Shown: positions 7,485 to 15,610, numbered from the stretch's first letter. The stretch: DNA of 17,896 nucleotides from Flavobacteriaceae bacterium (GCA_023145595.1 JAGLDM010000189.1:1-17896); one strand, 5' to 3'. The notes: generated by a model not told the origin, from the letters alone. Made by a program: numbers and translations.

Positions 7485-8744
7485 TTATTCTTCTCTCAGC
7501 GCTTCTATAGGTCTAAGATTTACCGCACGCTGCGCAGGAATCATCCCTATTAATGATCCAAATATCACTAATGCTGCTACCGCACCTAATGCAATTGGAA
7601 TATTTACCGTTGGGTTTGTAAATGGAAAATCTCCATTCGATAAAAATTTATCTAAAAACATCAATGCTACCCCAGCGAAAATAATTCCTAATGCCCCAGC
7701 AATTGAAGTTAAGAAAACAGATTCTAATACAATCTGACCTCTAATTTTACTAGGAGTTGCACCAATTGCTCTTCGGATTCCTATTTCTTTAGTACGTTCT
7801 TTTACCGTAATTAATAAAATACTACCGATGGCGATAACTCCAGCCAATAATGTTGAAATCCCTACGAACCAAGTTAAGAATTGCATTCCTTTTACAAAGC
7901 CCATAACCTTACCTAACATCTCACCCAGATTTGCCGATCCAAATGCTACCGTATCATCTGGATGCACATTATGTCTTCTTTTCATCAAAGCCTTGATATC
8001 CTTTTCTACTTGAACAATATCTGCATTTTTATGTGCTGATATAACCATCCAATCAATTCGATCACCCAAATTGTGCATTTTTCTAAAGGTAGAAAATGGT
8101 ATATAAATGGAATCATCCTTTTCAAAATAGGAAGAAACTTTATTTTCTTTATAGACACCTACTACTTTAAAGAAACTATTCTCAATTTCAATAAAACTAC
8201 CCACAATTTTATCATCATGTTCATACAATTCATCCACAATTTTTTCTCCAATCACACAAATCTTTTTTGTTTCTTTAACATCAATAGCATTAATAAATCT
8301 ACCTTCTAATAATTTTACTTTACTTACTTCATCTACAATCGGAAGATCACCAAAAAGTTTATACTCTCCTGAATTTGTACTTCTTTTAACTTGTACCCCA
8401 GCACCCCACATTCCATCAACAGCTCTTGGAGCGATAAACTGGACTTCTGGTATCAGTTTTTTAATCGCTTCAACATCTTGCATTTTTATGTCAATCTCCT
8501 TACCCCGCTTAAACCCTTTATTCGGAATTGAAGTACGCTTACCCCAAAGAAAAAGGCTGTTTGTGGCCATACTGCTAAATTCTCTATCAAATCCATTTTC
8601 CATTCCACGAGTGGCTCCCAATAAAGTAATGAACAAAAAAACACCCCAAAGCACTCCCAAAATAGTAATTACTGTACGTAATTTACTTTTCCGAATAGAA
8701 CCGAATATTTCCTGCCAAGAATCTTTATCAAAAATAAATTTCAT
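7485..8744 (-). CDS. ABC transporter permease, MacB/FtsX type (second permease)
   Basis: The 419-residue protein has the standard MacB-like layout: an N-terminal transmembrane helix (about 22-46, LRTVITILGVLWGVFLF), a large periplasmic MacB_PCD domain (about 48-270), then three C-terminal helices (near 283-310, 335-362 and 378-405) forming the FtsX domain. The cytoplasmic loop KERTKEIGIRRAIGATPSKI is the family's coupling segment. The protein ends PAQRAVNLRPIEALREE, a typical tail. It has no nucleotide-binding domain of its own; the ATPase is at 9985-10689. The gene lies 18 bp downstream of the first permease and 37 bp upstream of the adaptor. The two permeases are clearly related but divergent, suggesting a heterodimeric channel. 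MacB-type systems move substrates from the periplasm by mechanotransmission; the substrate here is not evident. Confidence 0.92.
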   Translation of the reverse strand: MKFIFDKDSWQEIFGSIRKSKLRTVITILGVLWGVFLFITLLGATRGMENGFDREFSSMATNSLFLWGKRTSIPNKGFKRGKEIDIKMQDVEAIKKLIPEVQFIAPRAVDGMWGAGVQVKRSTNSGEYKLFGDLPIVDEVSKVKLLEGRFINAIDVKETKKICVIGEKIVDELYEHDDKIVGSFIEIENSFFKVVGVYKENKVSSYFEKDDSIYIPFSTFRKMHNLGDRIDWMVISAHKNADIVQVEKDIKALMKRRHNVHPDDTVAFGSANLGEMLGKVMGFVKGMQFLTWFVGISTLLAGVIAIGSILLITVKERTKEIGIRRAIGATPSKIRGQIVLESVFLTSIAGALGIIFAGVALMFLDKFLSNGDFPFTNPTVNIPIALGAVAALVIFGSLIGMIPAQRAVNLRPIEALREE

Positions 8745-8762
8745 TCGTTTGGTTTCTGTTTT

Positions 8763-9992
8763 TTAATTATCTGCTAAAGCAACTACTGGTTTTATTTTTG
8801 CTGCCCTTCTTGCTGGTATAAATCCTGCGATGGCTCCAATAACAATTAATAAAATGGTTGCCCATATTATAGTACTCGTATTTACTTCAGGATTGGTAAT
8901 AAAATAATCTTCTAGTTTGTCTCCTATGTTTTCTAAGGTGAAAACGGCAAGTAAAATTCCAATATAACCTGCAATAGCCGTTATAAAAATAGATTCTTGT
9001 AAAATTAACCCAACAATAGCACTTGGTTTTGCCCCCAATGCCTTACGAATCCCCAGTTCTTTGGTTCGTTCTTTTACCACAAAAACCATAATATTTCCTA
9101 TGGCTATTGCTCCTGCAAATAACGTCCCTACACCAATCCACAACACCACTAATTGTAACATATTTGCAAAATCCATATTTTTTTCAACGTCTTCAAATGC
9201 TGATCTAATTCGAATACCTCCTCTATCTTTTTCTGAAACGAAATGTTTTTCTTTTAAGGTTTTTCTAATATCTATCGCTAATTTACGAGCACCGTCAACC
9301 CCAAGATCCAAATTATAAGACAGTACTATTTGATCAATTTTATCTGTTCCCTTATAGATACTTTGCAATGTTGATACCGGAGAATAAATATTTCGTTCCT
9401 CTCTATCACCACCTGGGTCTTTAAAAATGCCTACAACCTTATACATAATTCCGTTTAAATTTAAAAACTTACCTATAGCGTTTTCTTTTTTAAACAAATC
9501 TGCAGCAACCAAACGACCAATTACAATAAATCGTGTTTTATTTCGAATATCATTATCGTTTATAAATCGTCCTTCAGTAATAATCGTATTTTCCAAATAT
9601 TGATGATCGGGATGTACTGCTCTTACTGTATAACGTCCATTTTCCTTTTTATATCGCGCATTTACTCCATTATAAAATCGTGCGGAGATATATTCTATTT
9701 TATCTCCGTATTTATTCTTAATTAATTCTAAATCATCATTTTTAAATTGAATTCTCCTATTCTCTTTAAATCCTTTATAAGCTTTTGTAGTTCTTCCTGG
9801 GTAAGCATAAATCATATTCTGAGCATCATCTATAAAAAACGCGTTGAACGTGTTTTTTAAACCGTTACCCATCCCGAATAATACTGTAAAAATATAGATC
9901 CCTAAGGTTACGGTAAAAGCTCCTAAAACTGTTCTAAGTTTATTGCTTTTGATAGATTCAAATATTTCTCGCCAACGATCAATATCAAACAT
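8763..9992 (-). CDS. ABC transporter permease, MacB/FtsX type (first permease)
   Basis: The 409-residue protein has an N-terminal helix (about 20-45, LRTVLGAFTVTLGIYIF), a periplasmic MacB_PCD domain (about 48-275), and three C-terminal helices with the coupling loop KERTKELGIRKALGAKPSAI, ending PARRAAKIKPVVALADN. It is a paralogue of the next gene, sharing the same topology and the same opening (DRWREIFESI here, DSWQEIFGSI there). Its ATG overlaps the end of the ATPase gene by 8 bp, so the two are probably translationally coupled. As a separate polypeptide from the ATPase, the arrangement resembles the Lol and FtsEX layouts rather than the fused MacB of Proteobacteria. The pairing of the two permeases in one complex is inferred from the operon. 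Confidence 0.92.
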   Translation of the reverse strand: MFDIDRWREIFESIKSNKLRTVLGAFTVTLGIYIFTVLFGMGNGLKNTFNAFFIDDAQNMIYAYPGRTTKAYKGFKENRRIQFKNDDLELIKNKYGDKIEYISARFYNGVNARYKKENGRYTVRAVHPDHQYLENTIITEGRFINDNDIRNKTRFIVIGRLVAADLFKKENAIGKFLNLNGIMYKVVGIFKDPGGDREERNIYSPVSTLQSIYKGTDKIDQIVLSYNLDLGVDGARKLAIDIRKTLKEKHFVSEKDRGGIRIRSAFEDVEKNMDFANMLQLVVLWIGVGTLFAGAIAIGNIMVFVVKERTKELGIRKALGAKPSAIVGLILQESIFITAIAGYIGILLAVFTLENIGDKLEDYFITNPEVNTSTIIWATILLIVIGAIAGFIPARRAAKIKPVVALADN

Positions 9993-10689
9993 GAGTTTGT
10001 GCTTTTTTCCCTACTTCGGTAAGTTCATCACTAATAATTAAACCATCTTTCAATCTAACTATTCTATCTGTTTGCTCGGCAACCTCCTCTTCATGCGTAA
10101 TTACAAAAACGGTCATCCCTTCTCTATTAATTTCTTTCAACAAATCCATAACAGACTGTGATGTGGCTGAATCTAAGGCTCCTGTAGGTTCATCTGCAAG
10201 AACTACCTTCGGACTTGTAACTAGTGCTCTTGCAATTGCAACACGCTGTTTTTGACCTCCAGACATTTCTCCTGGCAAATGATTTGCCCATGGCTTTAAC
10301 CCTACTTTATCTAAATATTCTAAGGCTAATTTTTGACGTTCTTTTCTGTTTACTCCTTTATAATACAACGGCAATGCAACATTTTCAATGGCTGTTTTAT
10401 AATTTATCAAATTAAACGATTGAAAAACAAATCCTAAAAATTTATTTCGGAGCACTGCTGCTTTTTTCTCATTTAATTTTTCAATTTTCTGATTGTTTAA
10501 AAAATATTCCCCTTCGTCATGCACATCTAAAAGCCCTACTATATTTAATAATGTAGATTTACCTGAACCTGAAGACCCCATAATGGAAACAAATTCACCT
10601 TCTTTTATATGTAAATTTAAACCCTTTAAAACATGAAGAGATTCCTTACCCATTGGGTAAGATTTATGTAAATTTTTAATTTCAATCAT
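9985..10689 (-). CDS. ABC transporter ATP-binding protein, MacB/LolD class
   Basis: The 234-residue ATPase should power the two downstream permeases. It has Walker A GSSGSGKST (38-46), a Q-loop in FVFQSFNLI, a signature with Met in place of the usual Leu (MSGGQKQR), Walker B VVLADEPTGALDS with the D-loop, and the H-loop VITHEEEVAEQ. I place the start at the ATG at 10687-10689, giving MIEIKNLHKSY; a TTG two codons upstream keeps the frame open but is a poorer start. It is the first gene of the minus-strand operon ATPase, permease, permease, adaptor, and overlaps the first permease by 8 bp. A promoter-like TACTTTCG and an inverted repeat lie upstream. Confidence 0.93.
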   Translation of the reverse strand: MIEIKNLHKSYPMGKESLHVLKGLNLHIKEGEFVSIMGSSGSGKSTLLNIVGLLDVHDEGEYFLNNQKIEKLNEKKAAVLRNKFLGFVFQSFNLINYKTAIENVALPLYYKGVNRKERQKLALEYLDKVGLKPWANHLPGEMSGGQKQRVAIARALVTSPKVVLADEPTGALDSATSQSVMDLLKEINREGMTVFVITHEEEVAEQTDRIVRLKDGLIISDELTEVGKKAQTHV

Positions 10690-10708
10690 TGCCAATATTA
10701 ATATTTAG

Positions 10709-10742
10709 CGAAAGTAATACTCTATAAAAAAAGGGAGTATTA
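10709..10742 (-). promoter_or_regulatory. Candidate promoter and inverted repeat in the divergent ABC/DCC gap
   Basis: On the minus strand TACTTTCG (10709-10716) differs at one base from the Bacteroidota -7 consensus TAnnTTTG and lies 20 bp upstream of the ABC ATPase start. Overlapping it, TAATACTC (10715-10722) and GAGTATTA (10735-10742) form a perfect 8-bp inverted repeat with a 12-nt spacer, placed like an operator. The gap separates two divergent genes. No clear -33 TTG is visible, and no regulator gene lies nearby. Confidence 0.35.
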
Positions 10743-10789
10743 AGGTTTTGTTAAAAGGTGATTTTAAATTGATTTTGTAACTTGCAGGT

Positions 10790-11200
10790 ATGAATGAAAT
10801 TTCACATCAACCACTTTTATTTTTCGATGGAGTTTGTAATTTATGCAACTCTAGTGTACAATATATTCTTAAAAAAGATATTCAAAATCAATTCAAATTC
10901 GCTTCTTTACAATCAGACGCTGCTAAACAAATTTTGTTACAGTTTAACAAGGATAATTCTGATTTAGATTCGATAATTTTGACCCATAACAATCAACTGT
11001 ATTCAAAATCTACGGCAGTATTAAAAGTTGCTGGGATTTTAGGCGGAATTTTATCGCTTGCTTTGGTTTTTTGGGTCGTGCCAAAACCGATAAGAGATTG
11101 GGTATATGGCTACGTAGCAAAAAACAGATATAAATGGTATGGCAAACGTGACATTTGCATGATTCCTACGCAAGAATTAAAAAGTAAATTTATTGGATAA
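10790..11200 (+). CDS. DCC-family (DUF393) thiol-disulfide oxidoreductase-like protein
   Basis: The 136-residue protein opens with LLFFDGVCNLCNSSVQYIL, the hallmark of the DUF393 (YuxK-type) family, with conserved Asp13 and a CxxC pair at Cys16 and Cys19. The family is predicted to have a thioredoxin-like redox fold; its physiological substrate is not established. A hydrophobic stretch near residues 83-101 (VAGILGGILSLALVFWVVP) may be a membrane-associated helix. The ending KRDICMIPTQELKSKF is also typical, and its extra cysteine may take part in redox chemistry. The gene diverges from the ABC operon and ends 4 bp before the convergent symporter gene. I see no functional link to either neighbour. 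Confidence 0.85.
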   Translation: MNEISHQPLLFFDGVCNLCNSSVQYILKKDIQNQFKFASLQSDAAKQILLQFNKDNSDLDSIILTHNNQLYSKSTAVLKVAGILGGILSLALVFWVVPKPIRDWVYGYVAKNRYKWYGKRDICMIPTQELKSKFIG

Positions 11201-11204
11201 TGGT

Positions 11205-12512
11205 TTATATTTTCTCATCATAATTATCGTCCCAATTCTTAACATGTGGCTCGCCTAATTTACCCACAGATTTTGCTACAATCATTGAAACCGCCGCATC
11301 TCCTGTAATGTTTACCACTGTTCTACACATATCCAAAGGTCTGTCAATTGCAAAAATAAGTGCTAAGCCTGCTTCTGGAATTCCAGCATACCCCAATACT
11401 CCAACCAACATCACCATCCCTGCACCTGGAACAGCAGCAGAACCAATAGATGCCAACGTTGCTGTAGCAATAATCCCCAACTGCGTTGAAAAATCTAAGT
11501 CCATCCCAAATGCCTGCGCAATAAAAACTGCTGCCACTGCTTGATATAAACTTGTTCCATCCATATTTATAGTTGCTCCAATAGGCAATACAAAACTTGC
11601 TACTTCTTCATCAACTCCTAAATGCTCTGTAACCCTTTCCATAGTCACCGGCAAAGTTGCTGCACTTGAACTCGTTGAAAATCCTAATAATTGTGCTGGA
11701 GAAATTCCATTCATGAAAAATTTAGGTTTCTTTTTTGTAAACAGAAACACCATTAAATTGTAAAAAGCAATCATCAATAGCAAACCTACAAGAACGGTAA
11801 TAGCATACCATCCTAGCGCCTTAAATAAATCTAAACTTGGTGATTCTGCCACAATCGCAGCTAATAATGCAAACACACCATAAGGAGCTGCTAACATAAT
11901 TAAATCGACCATTTTAAGAATTACGTCATTAAATCCGTCGAAAAAATCTTTAACTGGTTTTCCTTTTTCCTCCGGAATTAAAATTAATCCGACCCCAAAG
12001 AATACCGCAAAAAATATGACTTGCAACATATTTCTATTACTCGTAGCCGCAGCAAAAATATTTTCAGGAACTAAATCAACCAAAGCCTGCAAAGGGCCAC
12101 TTTCTTTTTGAGCGACCGAAGCTTCTTTATACTTCATGGTATTATCACCGTAATTAGCAACCATCTCCATACGTGTATCTTCACTAATTGATAAACCTGG
12201 CTTCACTAAATTCACCAAAACCAATCCGATAGAAATAGCAATTATGGTAGTAGATATATAAATTAAAATAGTTCTCCCTCCCATTTCAGAAAGTTTGGAG
12301 ATGTCTTTTAAATCGGATACTCCTTTAATCAATGCCGCTAATATTAACGGAATCGCAATTAATTTTAACGAATTGATAAATATTTTTCCAAATGGTTTTA
12401 TCCAATCTTGAACAATTTCCTTACCTCCATCAAAGTTACTCATTAAGATACCCACAATAACCCCCAAGAGCATCCCTAGTAATATTTTCCAATGTAAAGC
12501 TAGTTTTTTCAT
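11205..12512 (-). CDS. Dicarboxylate/amino acid:cation symporter (GltP/DctA, SLC1-like family)
   Basis: This secondary transporter would take up acidic amino acids or C4-dicarboxylates with Na+ or H+. The 435-residue protein has eight hydrophobic segments plus two re-entrant loops. Diagnostic motifs are the serine-rich HP1 loop (STSSSAAT, 279-286), the cation-site NMDGT (316-320), HP2 (SIGSAAVPGAGM, 355-366) and the substrate-binding helix with Asp394, Arg397 and Asn401 in DMCRTVVNITGD. The Arg in that helix binds the side-chain carboxylate in acidic-substrate members, so glutamate, aspartate or dicarboxylates are likelier than neutral amino acids. A long loop (about 108-148) between helices is charged and variable, as usual. 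On the minus strand, GAAAGGTA at 12541-12548 reads TACCTTTC, one base from the Bacteroidota -7 consensus. Confidence 0.93.
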   Translation of the reverse strand: MKKLALHWKILLGMLLGVIVGILMSNFDGGKEIVQDWIKPFGKIFINSLKLIAIPLILAALIKGVSDLKDISKLSEMGGRTILIYISTTIIAISIGLVLVNLVKPGLSISEDTRMEMVANYGDNTMKYKEASVAQKESGPLQALVDLVPENIFAAATSNRNMLQVIFFAVFFGVGLILIPEEKGKPVKDFFDGFNDVILKMVDLIMLAAPYGVFALLAAIVAESPSLDLFKALGWYAITVLVGLLLMIAFYNLMVFLFTKKKPKFFMNGISPAQLLGFSTSSSAATLPVTMERVTEHLGVDEEVASFVLPIGATINMDGTSLYQAVAAVFIAQAFGMDLDFSTQLGIIATATLASIGSAAVPGAGMVMLVGVLGYAGIPEAGLALIFAIDRPLDMCRTVVNITGDAAVSMIVAKSVGKLGEPHVKNWDDNYDEKI

Positions 12513-12650
12513 TTTTAAAATCTAATAATTATAAGTTGCTGAAAGGTATTAAAAATAATATATAATCCTCTTTAATAAATTTCCTGAAAAATAATTTAAT
12601 TATTTATTCATTTTTGATTTGAAATTGTATTTTAGCCGCTCAAAAAAAAC

Positions 12651-12956
12651 ATGGAAAAATTAAAAAATCGTTGGGGTCTAACTTCTAACTGGCAAGTATT
12701 AGCCATTATATTAGCTTTTTCTGTAAATGGTTCTTTTGCATCTTATATTGCTAAACCAATTACAGAACTTATTGGCATCAGTTCTGAAACTCATGGTTGG
12801 ATCTTTTGGTTGGTTCGTATACCTCTTATTTTTGTAGTGTATCAAATAACCCTTCCTCTTTCTGGTTGGATATTTGGACAATTCCAATTCTTCTGGAATA
12901 TGGAAAAAAAAATGTTGAAGCGAATGGGCTTCAAACGTTTTTTCTCTGAAGAATAG
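12651..12956 (+). CDS. Small integral membrane protein (DUF6787-like)
   Basis: The 101-residue protein has a short basic N terminus (MEKLKNRWGLTSNWQ), two strongly hydrophobic segments (about 15-35 and 55-83), and a basic aromatic tail (FFWNMEKKMLKRMGFKRFF). It resembles a conserved flavobacterial family of small membrane proteins that I recall as DUF6787; members are sometimes labelled diacylglyceryl transferase, but no catalytic motif of Lgt is visible. The function is unknown. It diverges from the symporter across a 138-bp AT-rich gap and is followed by 210 bp without a gene before tsaE. Confidence 0.65.
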   Translation: MEKLKNRWGLTSNWQVLAIILAFSVNGSFASYIAKPITELIGISSETHGWIFWLVRIPLIFVVYQITLPLSGWIFGQFQFFWNMEKKMLKRMGFKRFFSEE

Positions 12957-13166
12957 GATTCTATCTAAAACACAAACTTTCGGTTTTATATGTAAAAATA
13001 GACTCTAATTTTAGTCTGTTTTCATCAATTACACCCTAGAACACCTCAAAATAAAGCGATTGACTCTAATCATTAGAAATCTCATGCTAATTATTAGTCA
13101 AAATAAAAGAAGATTGACTATTTTAGATTTCAATTACAAATCATAGAAAACGACAAACTAGCATAA
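12957..13166. other. AT-rich gap with short inverted and repeated motifs
   Basis: No gene is seen here. It holds an AGACT/AGTCT inverted repeat (13000-13004 and 13013-13017), a TTGACT/AGTCAA pair (13060-13065 and 13096-13101) and a further TTGACT (13114-13119). The first could be a weak terminator for the upstream gene. In such AT-rich DNA these may be chance matches. Confidence 0.3.
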
Positions 13167-13583
13167 ATGCAGCAAAAATATACGCTTAAAGAACTTCCTG
13201 AAATCGCACAGAAAATCATTAAAAAGGCAAAAAGTAAAGTCTTATTATTCAATGGAGAAATGGGTTCTGGAAAAACCACTTTAATTAAAGAAATTACGAA
13301 ACAACTAGGCGTTGTTGACATAGCAAGTTCTCCCACCTTTTCTTTGGTAAATGAATATCAAACCAATAAAGGAGAAACGATATACCATTTCGATTTTTAT
13401 CGAATCAACTCTGAAGAAGAAGCGTATGATATTGGTATCGAAGATTATTTTTACAGCAATGCTTGGTGTTTTATTGAATGGGGCGATAAAGTTCAAAATT
13501 TACTACCTTTAGAAATTGTAAACATTAACATTCAGGTTTTAACTGAAAACCAAAGAACTATTGATATAAAAAACGATGTCTAA
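13167..13583 (+). CDS. tsaE: tRNA threonylcarbamoyladenosine biosynthesis ATPase TsaE
   Basis: TsaE is the ATPase partner of TsaB and TsaD in making t6A at position 37 of ANN-decoding tRNAs, in the cytoplasm. The 138-residue length is normal. It shows the P-loop GEMGSGKTT (30-38), SSPTFSLVNEY, which is a family signature, the HFDFYRI motif, and FIEWGDKV toward the C terminus. The last 8 bp overlap the start of the alanine-dehydrogenase-like gene, so the two are probably co-transcribed and coupled. From memory this pairing is common in Flavobacteriia and probably reflects conserved order, not shared function. The other t6A genes are not in the window. Confidence 0.93.
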   Translation: MQQKYTLKELPEIAQKIIKKAKSKVLLFNGEMGSGKTTLIKEITKQLGVVDIASSPTFSLVNEYQTNKGETIYHFDFYRINSEEEAYDIGIEDYFYSNAWCFIEWGDKVQNLLPLEIVNINIQVLTENQRTIDIKNDV

Positions 13584-14778
13584 AAAATCAACTTCTCCCT
13601 TTAGCAAAGAACAACTAATGCCACAGGCAGAAATGCTTGAAATTGCAAAAAAGAAAGGAAAATTACTTATTGGTATTCCCAAGGAGTCTCACGGACAAGA
13701 AAAAAGAGTTTGCCTAACGCCAGATGCTGTTGAAGCAATAACTGCAAGCGGACATAGAATTGTTCTTGAAACAGGAGCAGGATTGGAATCTAATTTTTCT
13801 GATTCAGAATACTCAGAAGCAGGTGCAAAAATATCATACAATACAAAAGAAGTTTTTGAATGTAGTGTTGTTTTAAAAGTCGGCCCACCTTCTTATGAAG
13901 AAATTGACATGATGCAACCTCAAAGTGTATTGTTTTCTGCACTTCAACTTAAAACTCAGACTAAAAAATATTTCGAAGCTCTCGCTCAAAAAAGAATTAC
14001 TGCTGTTGCTTTTGATTTTATTAAAGATGAACAGGGAACATATCCTGTAGTAAAATCGTTAAGTGAAATTGCTGGAACCGCCTCCATTTTAATCGCAAGT
14101 GAAATCATGAGTTCTAATGAGAATGGGAATGGATTATTATTAGGAAACATAAGCGGAGTTCCACCAACAGATGTGGTTATTTTAGGCGCAGGAACTGTGG
14201 GCGAATTTGCAGCAAGGTCTGCTTTAGGATTAGGTGCAACGGTTAAGGTTTTTGACAATTCTCTAAGCAAACTTAGACATATTCAAAAGTGCTTAGGCAA
14301 TCTTATTTACACCTCAACCTTACAACCCAAAACTCTCCAAAAAGCATTAATGCGGTGCGATGTTGCTATTGGTGCAATTAGAGGAAACACACGCTCTCCT
14401 ATTATTGTTACAGAACAAATGGTAGAAAACATGAAACAAAGCGCTGTCATTGTTGATGTAAGTATAGACCGAGGTGGTTGTTTTGAAACTTCTGAAGTTA
14501 CTAGCCATAAAAAACCAACCTTTGAAAAACATGGCGTCATTCATTACTGCGTACCTAATATTCCTTCAAAATACTCTAGAACCTCCTCTGTATCAATTAG
14601 TAATATATTTACGCCTTACCTATTGAATATAGCAGATGAAGGCGGATTTGAAAATGCCGTAAGATTTAACAAAAGTCTGCAAAAAGGGATGTATTTTTAC
14701 CATGGGATTTTAACCAATAAATCTGTTGCAGATTGGTTCGGATTACCATTTAGAGATATAAATTTATTGATATTATAA
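13576..14778 (+). CDS. Alanine dehydrogenase/PNT-family protein (annotated alanine dehydrogenase in Flavobacteriia)
   Basis: Members of this family include alanine dehydrogenase (alanine + NAD to pyruvate + ammonia + NADH) and the transhydrogenase alpha subunit. The 400-residue protein has the N-terminal IGIPKES...EKRVCLTPDAVEAI region with Arg44, LKVGPP with Lys101, the NAD-binding GAGTVGEFAARSALGLGA, and IDRGGCFETSEVTSH with Asp298. These match the substrate-binding Arg and Lys and the Asp of alanine dehydrogenases. The catalytic His of classical enzymes (His96 in the mycobacterial protein) aligns with Gln124 in FSALQLKTQ, and there are about 28 extra N-terminal residues. I believe this is a feature of the flavobacterial branch, but the activity should be treated as unproven. 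It overlaps tsaE by 8 bp. Confidence 0.8.
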   Translation: MSKKSTSPFSKEQLMPQAEMLEIAKKKGKLLIGIPKESHGQEKRVCLTPDAVEAITASGHRIVLETGAGLESNFSDSEYSEAGAKISYNTKEVFECSVVLKVGPPSYEEIDMMQPQSVLFSALQLKTQTKKYFEALAQKRITAVAFDFIKDEQGTYPVVKSLSEIAGTASILIASEIMSSNENGNGLLLGNISGVPPTDVVILGAGTVGEFAARSALGLGATVKVFDNSLSKLRHIQKCLGNLIYTSTLQPKTLQKALMRCDVAIGAIRGNTRSPIIVTEQMVENMKQSAVIVDVSIDRGGCFETSEVTSHKKPTFEKHGVIHYCVPNIPSKYSRTSSVSISNIFTPYLLNIADEGGFENAVRFNKSLQKGMYFYHGILTNKSVADWFGLPFRDINLLIL

Positions 14779-14861
14779 TCCGACTGCTAAAATTGTTTTT
14801 TATTAAAATAAAAAGCATTCAATATTTATGTATTGGGCTATAAAAAATAACATTGTTTAAT

Positions 14862-15239
14862 ATGAACCTTTTTCAAAGAATCACTTATTATGGTATTGGG
14901 CTTATAGTAGGTTCTGTTTTTGTTTATTTTGTTTGGGGAAAGAAAGGGGCTACTTTTGATTACTTTCCGAATGCGCGTGTTTTAAAAGATATCAAAAATG
15001 ATGTTCGGGAATTTAGTCCAGAAGCATTAGAACAAATGAAATCTTTAGAACTAGATTCTGCATCTATTTCATCAATTCTTAGCAATGGTAGCGTCGATTT
15101 TAAAAACAGTTCTCCTAGAGAAAAACCATGTAAAATGTATGTGGTTGATTCAGAATCAGAAAAAAATGTGATTACGCTAACTATTAAAAAGTGTGATTCA
15201 ATTTCAACGATTAACAATGTGGTTAGAGTAGCGAAATAA
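14862..15239 (+). CDS. Small membrane-anchored protein (flavobacterial DUF4258-like)
   Basis: I choose the ATG at 14862, giving 125 residues starting MNLFQRITYYG; an in-frame TTG at 14853 is less likely. A single N-terminal hydrophobic helix (about 7-25, YYGIGLIVGSVFVYFVW) is followed by KKG and a soluble domain with PNARVLKDI, FSPEALEQMKSLELD and a C-terminal beta-rich part with two cysteines (PCKMYVVD and KKCDSIS). The layout and the PNARVLK motif resemble small flavobacterial proteins that I recall as DUF4258. It probably sits in the inner membrane with its soluble domain in the periplasm, where the cysteines could pair, but the orientation is inferred. No function is known to me. It follows the alanine-dehydrogenase-like gene by 83 bp. 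Confidence 0.6.
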   Translation: MNLFQRITYYGIGLIVGSVFVYFVWGKKGATFDYFPNARVLKDIKNDVREFSPEALEQMKSLELDSASISSILSNGSVDFKNSSPREKPCKMYVVDSESEKNVITLTIKKCDSISTINNVVRVAK

Positions 15240-15242
15240 AGG

Positions 15243-15521
15243 ATCAGTGTCACTTGCTTGTCCGGTTACGAATAACAAACCACACCTATCTACCAATTCA
15301 TAAAATGGAGCACAACTAAAACCGTTATCCGTTCTTATTACAATTTCCATCTCAGGGTAAGTTGCCAGAATCTTGATTATAATTCGTTTTAAAATTCCAA
15401 CATACCATTTATTAAAGTGGCTATTTCCTAGACGAAAAACAGACAGAATTATTTGATCCGTTTCAGCATTATGAAAAAATAACTCATTCAACATAAACTG
15501 CCCATGCATTGCATAGTTCAA
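15243..15521 (-). pseudogene. Fragment of an IS1380-like DDE transposase
   Basis: Minus-strand translation gives about 93 residues that resemble the central part of IS1380-family transposases: MHGQ, ELFFHNAETDQIILSVFRLG, NSHFNKWYVGILKRIIIKI, then IRTDNGFSCAPFYELVDRCG, in which Asp-Asn-Gly-Phe sits where the family has the catalytic Asp of RADSGF. Normal members are about 400 residues or more, so the N-terminal part and the C-terminal catalytic region are missing. The frame continues to 15204 into the end of the upstream gene without recognisable homology. It has no clear start codon or ribosome site. I judge it a dead remnant of an insertion between two housekeeping-type loci. Confidence 0.7.
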
Positions 15522-15524
15522 GAT

Positions 15525-15580
15525 TGGGTGTAAAGTGTTAGTTTGCTTGTTTACACAATAAAATTAACATTTTACACCCA
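15525..15580. repeat. Long inverted repeat between the transposase remnant and sucC
   Basis: TGGGTGTAAAGTGTTA (15525-15540) pairs with TAACATTTTACACCCA (15565-15580): 15 of 16 positions are complementary, across a 24-nt spacer. On the plus strand a T-rich stretch follows; on the minus strand the repeat starts 31 bp beyond the sucC stop. It could be a bidirectional terminator for the converging genes or a leftover insertion-sequence end. The strong pairing makes chance unlikely. Confidence 0.5.
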
Positions 15581-15610
15581 GTTTTATCTGTTTATAATGA
15601 ATTTTTCAGG

